A stretch of 64,000 bases of DNA from Saprospiraceae bacterium (GTDB lineage Bacteria > Bacteroidota > Bacteroidia > Chitinophagales > Saprospiraceae). The notes beneath the pieces were generated by a model. The model worked only from the letters and a program-made list of their open reading frames with translations, was not told the origin of the DNA and did not search any database. Location of the stretch: the NCBI GenBank assembly GCA_019187365.1, contig JABARE010000051.1, forward strand, positions 1-64,000, in the 5' to 3' direction. Both the position numbers and the translations under genes were made by a program. The first letter of the stretch is position 1. Every line of letters starts with the position of its first letter. Below are positions 1-9,058 of the stretch, in pieces.

Positions 1-325
1 CAGCCAGCGGATAAGATGCGACACGTTCACGGTGCATAGCAGATGCGAGGTGGTAACTTTTCATTCCTGCACTGGGACAGTCACTCCGCTGGCTTCGACT
101 CCGCTCAGCCAGCGGATAAGATGCGACGCGTTCACGGTGCATAGCAGATGCGAGGTGGTAACTTTTCATTCCTGCACTGGGACAGTCACTCCGCTGGCTT
201 CGACTCCGCTCAGCCAGCGGATAAGATGCGACACGTTCACGGTGCATAGCAGATGCGAGGTGGTAACTTTTCATTCCTGCACTGGGACAGTCACTCCGCT
301 GGCTTCGACTCCGCTCAGCCAGCGG
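1..325. repeat. 105-bp tandem repeat array, three copies plus partial
   Basis: Three near-identical 105-bp units begin at 1, 106 and 211, and a fourth is cut short at 316-325. One difference is visible (acacg versus acgcg near the unit start). The array probably continues beyond the left edge. Each unit ends in an inverted repeat (CCGCTGGCT at 296-304 pairing with AGCCAGCGG at 317-325 in the last copy). Because 105 is a multiple of three, one frame stays open through the array, but I see no start context or known domain, so I treat it as non-coding. Confidence 0.9.
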
Positions 326-407
326 GTTGTCTTTTACCATCAGGGGTTAGCCGAGCGCGATGAATGAGATCGGCGTGAGCGCCTGGCATACTGACGAGCT
401 TTCTTTG

Positions 408-438
408 GTTACTTTCTTTTGCGGAAAAAGAAAGTAAC
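408..438. repeat. Perfect 12-13 bp hairpin (GTTACTTTCTTT stem)
   Basis: GTTACTTTCTTT at 408-419 pairs perfectly with AAAGAAAGTAAC at 427-438, and the flanking T420-A426 pair extends the stem to 13 bp around a 5-nt loop. It directly follows the 105-bp array. It resembles a bidirectional terminator or the fixed end of a repeat family; no gene is seen reading into it from the left. Confidence 0.75.
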
Positions 439-530
439 AACCCAATTTGCATGGTGCAAACAAAAAATGAAGAAGAAATATTCCAACAGTGCAGAAACCA
501 CTGTGCCCTTAGAAATAGCCAACTGAATTC

Positions 531-640
531 AGTACACTTCTAAAAGCTCCCTATCGCACCAGCCAGCCAGTAACGGGGAGTGAAGAGAGGTATCCCCTTT
601 CATTCTGGCATCAAAATAAAATTATTGAAATCCCATTTAA
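531..640 (+). repeat. Internally deleted copy of the dispersed ~190-bp MITE-like repeat
   Basis: 531-569 matches the left end of the repeat at 22148 and 39278 (CTATCGCACCAGCCAGCCAG block). 598-640 matches its right end (CATTCTGGCATCAAAA block). The middle is missing. This element and a pair of ACTAAC-type palindromes fill the space before the cphA stop codon. Confidence 0.6.
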
Positions 641-669
641 CCTGATATCAATATCTAATTGAATAATAA

Positions 670-706
670 ACTAACATACGTTCATAACTAACAAACGTAC
701 GTAAGC
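670..706. promoter_or_regulatory. Two adjacent ACTAAC...ACGT palindrome-like sites
   Basis: ACTAACATACGTTCATAA (670-687) overlaps by one base with ACTAACAAACGTACGTAAG (687-705). Both belong to the same imperfect palindrome family as sites at 18024, 46597 and 51491. They lie downstream of the cphA stop codon, not at a promoter. The shape resembles a TetR-family operator, but the binding protein is unknown. Confidence 0.4.
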
Positions 707-718
707 ACCCATCCCCAG

Positions 719-3346
719 TCACATCTTATAAAGCTTTCCCGATTCGACTTCCTTATAGCGCTGTACCTGCTCCAATGCATCCGGCACCACGTCGCTGCAA
801 ATGACGACCAGGGAACCCGTTGCGGCGTGTTCGATGGCGTGGGTGATGGCATCGCTCTCCTTTTTGATGATGGTTAGTTTTTTGTTGGGGTCGACGCTGT
901 GGATGCCCTTCTGCAACATGGCGATGATCTCCACGTCGGTTTTGCCACGGAGGTTTTTGTCCTGCCGGATGATGATCTCATCGAACATTTCGGCTGACAC
1001 CCTCCCGATGCCTTCGTTGTCTTCCGGCCTGCGGTCGCCGATGCCGGCAATGATACCGACTTTGGGGTGCGCGTCGATCTTGTCGACGAAATTTTTGAGC
1101 GCCTCCAGCCCGGCGGCGTTGTGCGCATAATCGAGCATCACGGTGAAATTTTTGAATTCGAAGAGGTTGAGGCGTCCTGGAGTCTGTGCCGGGGAGGGAA
1201 TGAAAGTCTCGAGGGCAGACCGGATGTCGTCGAGTTCAAATCCGTAGAGATAGCCCGTGAGTACGGCGGGCAATACGTTTTGGATCATGAAGGCTGCGCG
1301 TCCTCCGAAGGTGAGAGGCACGTTGACCGCCTTTACTACGCGCAGTTTCCATTCGCCTTTGCAGATGGTGATGTAGCCATTTTCGTAAATGGCGCAAACC
1401 CCGTTTTGTTTCATGTGTCGACGGATGCGCGGGTTATTTTCGTCCATTGAAAAGAGCGCCACGCGATCTTTTCGCAACTCGCGCATGGCGTACACGAGGT
1501 CGTCGTCGGCGTTGAGGATGGCGTGTCCCCCGGGAGCAACGGCTTCCACCACGACCGATTTGACTTTTGCGAGTTGTTCTACCGTGTGAATTCCTTTCAG
1601 GCCAAGGTGATCCGGGGCGATGTTGGTTACTACGGCGACGTTGCAGTGTTTGAAGCCCAAGCCGGCCCTCAGAATGCCGCCGCGTGCCGTTTCGAAGACG
1701 GCGAAGTTGACCGTTGGGTCTTTGAGAACGAATTCGGCGCTGCCGGGGCCGCTGCAATCGCCGCGCATCATGAGGTGGTTTTGTATGTAGATGCCGTCGG
1801 TGGTGGTGTAGCCTACGGTGAACCCCATCATTTTCACCATGTGGGCGATCAGTCGCGTGGTGGTGGTTTTGCCGTTGGTACCCGTCACGGCGACGATGGG
1901 AATGCGGCTGTCTTTTCCGGGAGGATACAACATGTCGATGACCGGTGCGGCGACGTTGCGGGGGAGCCCTTCGGCGGGGGCCAGGTGCATGCGAAAGCCG
2001 GGGCCGGCGTTCACTTCGATGACCGCCCCTCCCGTTTCCGAAACCGGGCGGCTGATGTCGCTTGTCAGAAAATCAATGCCGCAGATGTCGAGGCCGACGA
2101 TGCGCGAGATGCGTTCGGCCATAAACACCGTGCCCGGGTGGACGATGTCGGTCACGTCGATGCTCGTGCCGCCGGTCGAAAGGTTGGCCGTGTCTTTGAG
2201 TACCATGACCTCACCCTTTTTCAATACGGTTTCGGGGGAGTAATTTTTTTGCTGGATGAGTTTTCGGGTGATCTCGTCGACGTCGATGAAAGTAAGTACT
2301 TTTTCATGACCGTATCCTCGGCGCGGGTCGGAGTTGGTTTGGTTGATGAGTTGCTGCAGGGTTGAGTGCCCGTCGCCGGTAACCTGAGCCGGCAGGCGCT
2401 TTGCGGCAGCGACCAGCTTGTGGTTGATGACGAGCAGGCGGTAATCTTCTCCGGTAATGTATTGTTCTACGACGACGGAGTTGGAGATCTTTTTTGCGAG
2501 GGCAAAGGCCTCCTGGGCCTGATCCCAGGTGGCGATGTTGGTGGTGACGCCGCGGCCGTGGTTGCCGTCGATGGGCTTGATCACCAGGGGATACCGCAGG
2601 TCGTCGGCGGCCTCCCGCAGGCCCTTTTCCGTCCGCACGATTTCGCCTCTGGGTACGGGGATTTCCGCCTGTTTGAGCAGGTACTTGGTGTCTTCTTTGT
2701 CTCCGGCGATGTCGACGCCGATGGAGGAGGTCTGGCTCGTCACCGTTGCCTGGATGCGCGTTTGGTTGAAACCGTAGCCAAGCTGGCAGAGGCTGTAGCG
2801 GTTGAGCCGGATCCAGGGAATGCCCCGTGAAGCGGCCTCGTCGATGATGCTTGCTGTGCTGGGCCCGAGGCGTTCGGTTTCGCGCAGTTCGCGCATTTCC
2901 TGGATGTCTGCGGCAAGGTCGATTTCCCTGCCTGCGATCAGCGCTTCGGCGATGCGCACTGCTGCGCGGGCGGCATAGACGCCTGCTTTTTCTTCGATGT
3001 AGTCGAAGACCACGTGGTACACTCCCGGTTCTCCGTAGGTGCGCGTGCGGCCAAAGCCGACGTCCATACCGGCCATGGTCTGGATTTCAAGGGCAATGTG
3101 CTCGATGACATGACCCATCCAGGTGCCTTCGGCAACGCGCTGGTAGAAACCTCCGGGCTCGCCAACGGAGCAGCGATGTTCGTAGAGGCCCGGCATCAGG
3201 GATTGCAGCCGCTCCAGAAAGCCCGGTATGGCGTTGGTCGGTTGTTGTTCGAGGTCTTCCAGGTCGAGGACCATCACGATCAGTTTGTGGCGGCGAACCG
3301 ACCAGTAATTCGGTCCGCGCATGGCGTTGATTTCACGGATTTTCAC
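719..3346 (-). CDS. cphA: Cyanophycin synthetase
   Basis: An 875-aa protein, the usual length for CphA, which polymerises aspartate and arginine into the storage polymer multi-L-arginyl-poly-L-aspartate using ATP. The N-terminal part carries the CphA-specific region and an ATP-grasp domain (roughly residues 210-470). The C-terminal half is a Mur-ligase-like module with P-loop VTGTNGKTTTT near residue 490 and the family motif DYAHNAAGLE. It is transcribed divergently from the cyanophycinase at 3445, so synthesis and breakdown genes share a 98-bp intergenic region. Identification is confident from full-length motif content; substrate specificity is family knowledge. Confidence 0.96.
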   Translation of the reverse strand: MKIREINAMRGPNYWSVRRHKLIVMVLDLEDLEQQPTNAIPGFLERLQSLMPGLYEHRCSVGEPGGFYQRVAEGTWMGHVIEHIALEIQTMAGMDVGFGRTRTYGEPGVYHVVFDYIEEKAGVYAARAAVRIAEALIAGREIDLAADIQEMRELRETERLGPSTASIIDEAASRGIPWIRLNRYSLCQLGYGFNQTRIQATVTSQTSSIGVDIAGDKEDTKYLLKQAEIPVPRGEIVRTEKGLREAADDLRYPLVIKPIDGNHGRGVTTNIATWDQAQEAFALAKKISNSVVVEQYITGEDYRLLVINHKLVAAAKRLPAQVTGDGHSTLQQLINQTNSDPRRGYGHEKVLTFIDVDEITRKLIQQKNYSPETVLKKGEVMVLKDTANLSTGGTSIDVTDIVHPGTVFMAERISRIVGLDICGIDFLTSDISRPVSETGGAVIEVNAGPGFRMHLAPAEGLPRNVAAPVIDMLYPPGKDSRIPIVAVTGTNGKTTTTRLIAHMVKMMGFTVGYTTTDGIYIQNHLMMRGDCSGPGSAEFVLKDPTVNFAVFETARGGILRAGLGFKHCNVAVVTNIAPDHLGLKGIHTVEQLAKVKSVVVEAVAPGGHAILNADDDLVYAMRELRKDRVALFSMDENNPRIRRHMKQNGVCAIYENGYITICKGEWKLRVVKAVNVPLTFGGRAAFMIQNVLPAVLTGYLYGFELDDIRSALETFIPSPAQTPGRLNLFEFKNFTVMLDYAHNAAGLEALKNFVDKIDAHPKVGIIAGIGDRRPEDNEGIGRVSAEMFDEIIIRQDKNLRGKTDVEIIAMLQKGIHSVDPNKKLTIIKKESDAITHAIEHAATGSLVVICSDVVPDALEQVQRYKEVESGKLYKM

Positions 3347-3444
3347 GGGATGCGTTTTTCGCCATCAAGGTAATAAATTTAGTCAGCACCGCATTCGATC
3401 CCCCCGCCGACCCTACATTTGTGCCCGTTTAAGCAGCAGATGCG

Positions 3445-4302
3445 ATGGAATACCGAGGCACACTCATACCGGTTGGCGGCAACGAAGACAAGGGCACGGG
3501 CCTCAACGAGATGTACACGATGGACTTCATCGAGCGGGGAATTCTTGCGCGCGTTGTCCGCGAGAGCGGAGGTCCGAAGGCGAACATTGTCGTCATTACC
3601 ACGGCGTCTTCTATTCCGCGTGAAGTCGGAGAAAACTACCGGAGGGCCTTTGCGGCGCTCGGTTGCGAAAATATCCGGATCATGGATGTGCGCCGGAAGG
3701 GGGAATGCCGCGGTGGGGAAAGCCTCAAATGTGTGGAAAATGCCGACTGCCTGATGTTTTCTGGCGGAGACCAGTCCAAGATCGCGCGCTACATTGGCGA
3801 AACGCCCTTGCATCAGCTCATTCTGGAAAAGCTGCAACAGACGGCATTTGTGGTAGCGGGCACCAGTGCCGGGGCCATGGCCATGTCGAAGCAGATGATT
3901 GCCGGGGGCAGCGCCGTGGATTCTATGCAAAAGGGCAACGTGCGGATGGCCCGAGGAATGAGCTTTCTGGAGCAGGTCATCATCGACTCTCATTTCATTC
4001 AGCGCGGCCGTTTTGGCCGGCTGGCTGAAGCCGTTGCGCGGTTTCCCGGCAACCTGGGCATCGGGCTTGCTGAAGATACGGGGCTGGTCATCCGACAGGG
4101 CAACCACTGCGAAGTGATCGGTTCGGGCATGGTCATCCTGTTCGATGCGCGCCAGCTCACCCACAACCGCTACGTCGAACTTGCACCCGGGACGCCCATG
4201 TCGTTGTCGAACCTCACCACGCACATCCTCGCCCAGGGAGATTCTTTTGACATCCGGGAGCGCAGCCTCCGGATTTTCCCCATGTCGCCAGCAGGCCACT
4301 GA
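3445..4302 (+). CDS. cphB: Cyanophycinase
   Basis: A 285-aa serine exopeptidase-like hydrolase (peptidase family S51) expected to release beta-Asp-Arg dipeptides from cyanophycin. The nucleophile elbow GTSAGA places the catalytic serine at residue 141, and FSGGDQ precedes it as in the family. No signal peptide is visible, so it acts in the cytoplasm where the granules are. The start ATG lies 24 bp after a TACATTTG box (3414-3421) that resembles a Bacteroidota -7 element. Divergent pairing with cphA supports the assignment. Confidence 0.95.
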   Translation: MEYRGTLIPVGGNEDKGTGLNEMYTMDFIERGILARVVRESGGPKANIVVITTASSIPREVGENYRRAFAALGCENIRIMDVRRKGECRGGESLKCVENADCLMFSGGDQSKIARYIGETPLHQLILEKLQQTAFVVAGTSAGAMAMSKQMIAGGSAVDSMQKGNVRMARGMSFLEQVIIDSHFIQRGRFGRLAEAVARFPGNLGIGLAEDTGLVIRQGNHCEVIGSGMVILFDARQLTHNRYVELAPGTPMSLSNLTTHILAQGDSFDIRERSLRIFPMSPAGH

Positions 4303-4357
4303 GGAGCGAGCCTTATCAGGAGCACATTGGCCGGCCCGGCCTCCCGTCGAATGTGAT

Positions 4358-4365
4358 TATCTTTG
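4358..4365 (+). promoter_or_regulatory. Putative -7 box TATCTTTG for the methyltransferase gene
   Basis: TATCTTTG matches the Bacteroidota -7 consensus TAnnTTTG and lies 18 bp before the ATG at 4383. No TTTG -33 element is found at the usual spacing. The position argues against the longer reading frame that begins at 4353. Confidence 0.4.
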
Positions 4366-4382
4366 CCACCGCTAGAAAACAA

Positions 4383-5165
4383 ATGGGAATACTCGAAAAA
4401 ATTTATACTGCAGAAAGGGCAAACGAGCGTGCGGTTTCCGATACGCCGGTTTTTATGCGGCAGTTGTTCGCGTACGTGCAGGCCTCAAAAGAAGTTTCCG
4501 GTGTGGTGCTCGAAATCGGTTGCGGTGAAGGGTACGGCATCAAATGGCTGTCCCCCAAAGCGCAGCGCTACGTTGCCATCGACAAGCACATTCCATTGAA
4601 CCAGGAGAATTTTGGCAAAGTGGAATTTCTCCAGCGCGAAGTTCCCCTTTTGCGCGACATGGCAGACGATCAGTTCGACGTAGTCATCTGCTTTCAGCTG
4701 ATCGAGCACATACGCGACGACCGGACGCTCCTGTCGGAAATCCGGCGCGTCCTGGCCCCCGGTGGAAAGTTGCTGTTGACGACGCCCAATCGCAGCCAGT
4801 CGCTGAGCCGCAACCCCTACCACATGCGCGAATACGATACACCGGAATTCCGCAGCCTCATACTCGATTATTTCGACGCTTCCAAAGTCTATTTCGGAGG
4901 AGTGTATGGGGACGAGCGCGTCATGGAATACCACGAGAAGAACAGACGTTCGGTTGAAAAGTTCCGTCGATTCGACCTTTTCGGACTTGAGCGGCGGCTG
5001 CCTGCATCCTTATTGCAGATTCCCTACGACCTGCTGAACCGGCTCAACCGCATTGGACTGAAAAAGGCGAATGGGGAACTGGTAACACAAATTACAACCG
5101 AAAATTATTTTCTGCGCGAAATGGACGGCCACCAACTCGATTTTTACTGCCGCGCCGCGAAGTGA
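4383..5165 (+). CDS. Class I SAM-dependent methyltransferase
   Basis: A 260-aa protein with the SAM-binding motif I VLEIGCGEGYG near residues 41-52, an acidic end of beta-2 (VAIDKH) and a post-motif region DVVICFQLIEHI, typical of methyltransferase domain 11/25 proteins. The substrate cannot be told from sequence. The start at 4383 is chosen because the upstream in-frame stretch contains a -7-like box and no Shine-Dalgarno. It follows cphB by 80 bp in the same direction but appears to have its own promoter. Confidence 0.85.
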   Translation: MGILEKIYTAERANERAVSDTPVFMRQLFAYVQASKEVSGVVLEIGCGEGYGIKWLSPKAQRYVAIDKHIPLNQENFGKVEFLQREVPLLRDMADDQFDVVICFQLIEHIRDDRTLLSEIRRVLAPGGKLLLTTPNRSQSLSRNPYHMREYDTPEFRSLILDYFDASKVYFGGVYGDERVMEYHEKNRRSVEKFRRFDLFGLERRLPASLLQIPYDLLNRLNRIGLKKANGELVTQITTENYFLREMDGHQLDFYCRAAK

Positions 5166-5269
5166 CCACCATGCCTGAATGGAGCGTGGCAAAATTTTTG
5201 GTCAATTCAACATTTGACGACCTATAGCGAGTGTTCGAATTCTATTTTCAAGCAGATTGTTGTCTAACT

Positions 5270-5628
5270 CTACATGACCATGAACGAGAATTTGGGTTCA
5301 CTTTTCCTTACCATCTGAGCTTTTTCACTTAGCGATACTTTTTTTTTATCAGCTCCTGTTGCATTTTAATCGTGAGATCCTTCTCCACGACCATCTCTTT
5401 GAGCGTGCTGATCTCTTTTTCAAGGCGCCGTATCTCCTTGAGCCGTTCCTTGGTCATACTGTGCTGAAGGCCTATATCCCCCATCGCATCGTACTTCCTT
5501 TTCCAATTGTAGTATGTCGCCGGGTATACCCCGTTCTTATTCAAAGTCACTTTTACGCCCTGTCCCAGGGCTTCTTTGAGGATTTTAAGTTTCTCCTCAC
5601 GGCTGAATTTGCGCTTTTCCATAGACAA
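5270..5628 (-). mobile_element. Remnant of an IS3-family insertion sequence
   Basis: Contains an intact orfA (5329-5628), an A9 slippery run on the coding strand (T9 at 5339-5347) and, in the -1 frame after it, the first ~22 codons of an orfB-like reading (KKKVSLSEKAQMVRKSEPK and onward) ending at a stop at 5270-5272. The catalytic DDE part is absent, so the element cannot transpose alone. It marks the left boundary of an AT-rich island. Terminal inverted repeats were not identified. Confidence 0.75.
5329..5628 (-). CDS. IS3-family transposase OrfA (helix-turn-helix subunit)
   Basis: A 99-aa basic protein: an N-terminal HTH of transposase family 8 (KRKFSREEKLKILKEAL), YNWKRKY recognition region and a C-terminal leucine-zipper-like coiled coil (LEKEISTLKEMVVEKDLTI). 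It ends in a poly-A slippery tract as expected for programmed -1 frameshifting into orfB, but orfB is truncated after about 22 codons. Probably non-functional for transposition, though the product could still bind element ends. Confidence 0.85.
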   Translation of the reverse strand: MSMEKRKFSREEKLKILKEALGQGVKVTLNKNGVYPATYYNWKRKYDAMGDIGLQHSMTKERLKEIRRLEKEISTLKEMVVEKDLTIKMQQELIKKKYR

Positions 5629-5773
5629 AGATTACATTTTTTTATGTGTAACTTCGCCTGATTGTTTAGGGGGGCCGAAACAGATAATATGTGTGGGTTT
5701 ATTTTCAAAAAATTAATACAAATCTATTATTCTACTCGCCATCAGGTGTAATAGTATGAAAGTAAGTGGATTA

Positions 5774-6736
5774 TTAATACTTTTCAATTAATTTATTCTC
5801 GAACATTCCATTGCTATGTATCCTAATTATATAAATCCCATTTGCAAAATTGGTTAAATCGATATTTGCATTACCGGAATTAACGCTGTACTTTGATAGT
5901 TCCACACCCATTAGATTATAAATGGATATGAATGTAAAATCATTTGGTCTTTGAAGCGCCACGGTCAAACTGGTGTTGGTAGGATTAGGAAATATATTTG
6001 CAAATGATTGGCCTGGAATGTTTTCAGATTCGGTAATTTGACAAGAGCTTGATAATTTAAAAATCTGAAAAATTTCATTGGTATCCAGTACCCGATTATA
6101 AAATCTAATATCATCAATTTTGCCCAAATATTCCTTGCCTATCCTGATATTATTTCGGGCTTGTGCTATTCCGTATTTTCCACTTAAATTTGTGCTTTGC
6201 AAAATAGCATTTTCATATAAGTACCAGTTTTTATTATTATATATGGCTACTAAATGGTACCAATTGGTATCTGGATATATAAATGTATCTCTTGTGCCCC
6301 AAACCCCTAAAAGTCCATTGCCAAAAACTGGTTTATTGAGATCATATAAAGCCAGTGTATAACCATAATTATCAGTATTTGAGGGATCTCCTTTTTGGAA
6401 TAATTCTTGAAGTCCTGAACCAAATTTTGTACCTCCCTGGTGCCATAAACTTATACTAAAAGCACCTTGAGGCGATACATCAAAAATAGAATTATATTTA
6501 ATTTGAATATAAGTCGTTTCATTCCCGGGAAATTGATAAGCACAGTTTTCCATCCCGAACCGGTCGGTAGTTAAGGTCGGATTCCCAACAAATTTTCCAT
6601 GAAAATTTTGACCGCTATAATCATTTGCGTTACCGCTAAAGGGATAATAAGCCTTCAGTCCATTGTTAATTTGTCCTGTGATATTCACAGTTATAACAAG
6701 AGAAAAAGCCAGTAATTTTAGAAATTTCCTTTTCAT
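5774..6736 (-). CDS. Secreted LamG-domain protein with T9SS sorting domain
   Basis: 320 aa. An N-terminal signal peptide (MKRKFLKLLAFSLVITVNITGQ) is followed by a concanavalin/LamG-type fold (about residues 25-225; GLKAYYPFSGNANDYSG start and KIDDIRFYNRVL end are hallmarks). The last ~75 residues are a type IX secretion type A sorting domain (ANIFPNPTNTSLTV ... GIYIIRI). Likely exported and anchored or released at the cell surface; ligand unknown. It lies 35 bp downstream of the 621-codon frame in the same direction, probably co-transcribed. Its AT-rich composition contrasts with the GC-rich flanks. Confidence 0.88.
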   Translation of the reverse strand: MKRKFLKLLAFSLVITVNITGQINNGLKAYYPFSGNANDYSGQNFHGKFVGNPTLTTDRFGMENCAYQFPGNETTYIQIKYNSIFDVSPQGAFSISLWHQGGTKFGSGLQELFQKGDPSNTDNYGYTLALYDLNKPVFGNGLLGVWGTRDTFIYPDTNWYHLVAIYNNKNWYLYENAILQSTNLSGKYGIAQARNNIRIGKEYLGKIDDIRFYNRVLDTNEIFQIFKLSSSCQITESENIPGQSFANIFPNPTNTSLTVALQRPNDFTFISIYNLMGVELSKYSVNSGNANIDLTNFANGIYIIRIHSNGMFENKLIEKY

Positions 6737-6771
6737 GATTAATTGATTATTATACCCAATAAGGATTTTGT

Positions 6772-8574
6772 TTATAACTTTATAAATTTGAAATGATACT
6801 GATCATTTAATCTTGTACCAATTATGAAATGGTATACTCCAGCTGGTAAATTGTTTATATCTAATTTCAGGTCATCAGGCAATTTTGTCGGCGCCTGCGT
6901 CACTATGCCAAGCGAATTAATAATAAAGTAATTCGCATTTCTAAATTCGTCATGTTTATTTGTGCTTAATTGTAAGATACCTGTATCCTGATATCTCAAG
7001 GCTGCATTGTGATTTTTAACTATACCATCCACCGACGTAAGAAAAGAATGCGTTTCCAAATTAATACAGTATTTATTATTGGCAAGTAAACTTAAATTTG
7101 CCAAACGTAAATAAAAGTATCCGGGTGGTTGTTTATTGACAAAATAGATCCTTCCAGATTCACTATAATTTGTCTTAAACAAATGAATACCCGAATACGT
7201 CAGAATAGCTGCCTCATAAGGAAAAGATTCAGGAATTGAATCAATATTTAATATTAAAGTATCATATTGGTATAAAAATATTCGATATAGGTCCGTATCC
7301 CTGTAACTTGCAAGTGCAGCACAAACCAAAGCATTTGTTGAAATTGGCGTAGCTGTTGAATACTTATTATTGCACTCATATATATCAGGAAATACATTTT
7401 GCAATTTCAGTTGGTATTTGAGTATTCGAGATTTATGTGGCACCCCACAAGGATTTGCAGTTCTGTCGCTCAAACTTAAATAATACTTCCCCGTTTCGCA
7501 TAATGCATAATCCTTAAAGGCAGCTAAACCCAAAGAAAATGTATAATTAGTTCTAATAACTTCCTCTTTTTTCTGATTATATAAAACAATTTCATAAATA
7601 AAAGTGTCTGCACGTTCAATGGATAAATTGAACACCCCTTCCTCCGCCACTTCAAATGAATACCAATCTATTTCATTTTCCAATGTTGAAGAACTAATTC
7701 CGCCTGAATACGCAGATATGGTTTGAGTATTTTCCAAATGAAAGGCTGATTCAGGTTCTTCATTGCATTCAGTAGAATCTGGAATAAATCGGGCTATAAA
7801 ATGATATGGACTATAACTTTGCTTTTCATTTGATTCAATGAGTATATAGTAAGTTCCTGCATCACAAATTACTGTCTGAAGGTATTCGACCAGACTTGTA
7901 TTTCCACAAATACAGTCTCGTGTTATAAAATTATACAATGAATCATATAAACTGACTTTTATTATAAAGTCTGGATCATGCGGGACCAAGGGCAAATTGA
8001 TTTTAAGAATTCCTTTGGCCGGTATAAATAATTTATAATAATCTATATCATTAAAATTGTGAAAATTGCCAAAATAATAATTCCCCAACAGATAAGCAAC
8101 ATATAAACTATCAATGGAAATAAGACTGGCATTCTCAAATGAATTATTGACCTCAAATATATCATCATTAATTAATTTAATATTAAAAGTATAAAAATTG
8201 AGATTCAATTTATTGTTACCTTCTTGTAGGCTAAAATAATAAGTTCCTGTATCAAAGATGTAGTGTATGGATCCACTTATTAAACCACTAGGTTTTACTA
8301 TTGAAATTAATCCTCCATTACAATCATTTAGATAATATATTGTACTATGTATCGTCTCTGAAGCATCGGCACCGGAAACGGTGAAAACATATGTCCCCCC
8401 TTGGGATACATGGAAACGATAAAAATCCCTATCGTGCATTCGATCAAAATTTCCCGATATGAATTCACCAGGCTGAATTGGATTGGCTTCATTACAATGA
8501 TCATTTGGTTCCATTTCTGCATTTATTGCTGTGCAATAAAAAAGAAGACTTAAGTTAATTAAAAAAAGTCTCAT
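6772..8574 (-). CDS. Large secreted protein with repeated beta-sandwich (PPC-like) modules
   Basis: 600 aa from the chosen start. The internal Met begins a clean signal peptide (MRLFLINLSLLFYCTAINA) followed by EMEPNDHCNEAN, whereas the 21 upstream codons run toward a repeat-element end at 8635 and look non-coding. About four repeats of roughly 120 residues start with E-x-N-(D/N)-x-x-x-x-A and contain DxDxYxF-like strands, as in bacterial pre-peptidase C-terminal (PPC) domains. The C-terminal ~75 residues (NYFIINSLGIV ... LPAGVYHFII) look like a T9SS sorting domain. No catalytic domain is recognised; probably a surface adhesin or scaffold. Confidence 0.75.
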   Translation of the reverse strand: MRLFLINLSLLFYCTAINAEMEPNDHCNEANPIQPGEFISGNFDRMHDRDFYRFHVSQGGTYVFTVSGADASETIHSTIYYLNDCNGGLISIVKPSGLISGSIHYIFDTGTYYFSLQEGNNKLNLNFYTFNIKLINDDIFEVNNSFENASLISIDSLYVAYLLGNYYFGNFHNFNDIDYYKLFIPAKGILKINLPLVPHDPDFIIKVSLYDSLYNFITRDCICGNTSLVEYLQTVICDAGTYYILIESNEKQSYSPYHFIARFIPDSTECNEEPESAFHLENTQTISAYSGGISSSTLENEIDWYSFEVAEEGVFNLSIERADTFIYEIVLYNQKKEEVIRTNYTFSLGLAAFKDYALCETGKYYLSLSDRTANPCGVPHKSRILKYQLKLQNVFPDIYECNNKYSTATPISTNALVCAALASYRDTDLYRIFLYQYDTLILNIDSIPESFPYEAAILTYSGIHLFKTNYSESGRIYFVNKQPPGYFYLRLANLSLLANNKYCINLETHSFLTSVDGIVKNHNAALRYQDTGILQLSTNKHDEFRNANYFIINSLGIVTQAPTKLPDDLKLDINNLPAGVYHFIIGTRLNDQYHFKFIKL

Positions 8575-8634
8575 TGCATTTAAATTGAGTGTTAATTTAT
8601 TGGGCAAAAAACTGGTTTTTTGATTAGCTCTGTT

Positions 8635-8674
8635 CATTCTGGCGTAAAAACTGGGTTATTCGAGGTGCCCTTAA
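8635..8674 (+). repeat. Right-end fragment of the dispersed MITE-like repeat
   Basis: CATTCTGGCGTAAAAACTGG and the following TTATTCGAGGTGCCCTTAA match the right end of the full element at 22302-22340 with few differences. Only this end is present. It sits at the right boundary of the AT-rich island 5170-8680. Confidence 0.8.
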
Positions 8675-9058
8675 GGCCGTTTTCAGGCTCAAACCCGTGA
8701 TGTGAGATAATCGGAAACCATGCTCATCAGTGTTTCGCCCCCCTATTCATCACACTTTCGTTACAAAGTTAATAAATTGACCAATACTTCCAAATCATTT
8801 TACACTTACAGGAAACATCCGACGGGGATCTTTATACCAATGGGCAGAGTGGCTGGCTTAAGCTGCCAGCTTTTTGTTTTTGGGAGTGTGGGGTGGTTTG
8901 ATTTTTCCAGGAAACGCCCTCATGCTCTCCTTACGCGATAGTTCCCACAGAGGAATGTCCACTTTGAATACCCTTCGGTTGCTTTTAGTAAAGGAGGAGG
9001 GAATATGCCCCTGGATGAACAGATGCCAGAACACCAGGGGTGGCAAGCTGGTAGAGTC
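8675..9058. other. Intergenic stretch without a supported gene
   Basis: No convincing coding sequence. A GC-rich hairpin followed by T5 occurs at 8852-8875 on the plus strand (GCTGGC/GCCAGC with a 7-nt loop). It looks like an intrinsic terminator, but no plus-strand gene reads into it. The right part joins the inverted repeat around the thiL stop codon. Short open frames here on both strands have no recognisable features. Confidence 0.5.

Noticed and set aside
1..325. CRISPR array
   Set aside because: Units are adjacent 105-bp direct repeats without unique spacers, and no cas gene is present.
32..367. 111-codon protein encoded by the 105-bp tandem repeat
   Set aside because: Open only because the unit length is a multiple of three; no domain, signal peptide or promoter.
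8852..8875. Terminator of a plus-strand gene
   Set aside because: The hairpin and T5 look right but no plus-strand gene lies upstream, so it is only noted in the intergenic entry.
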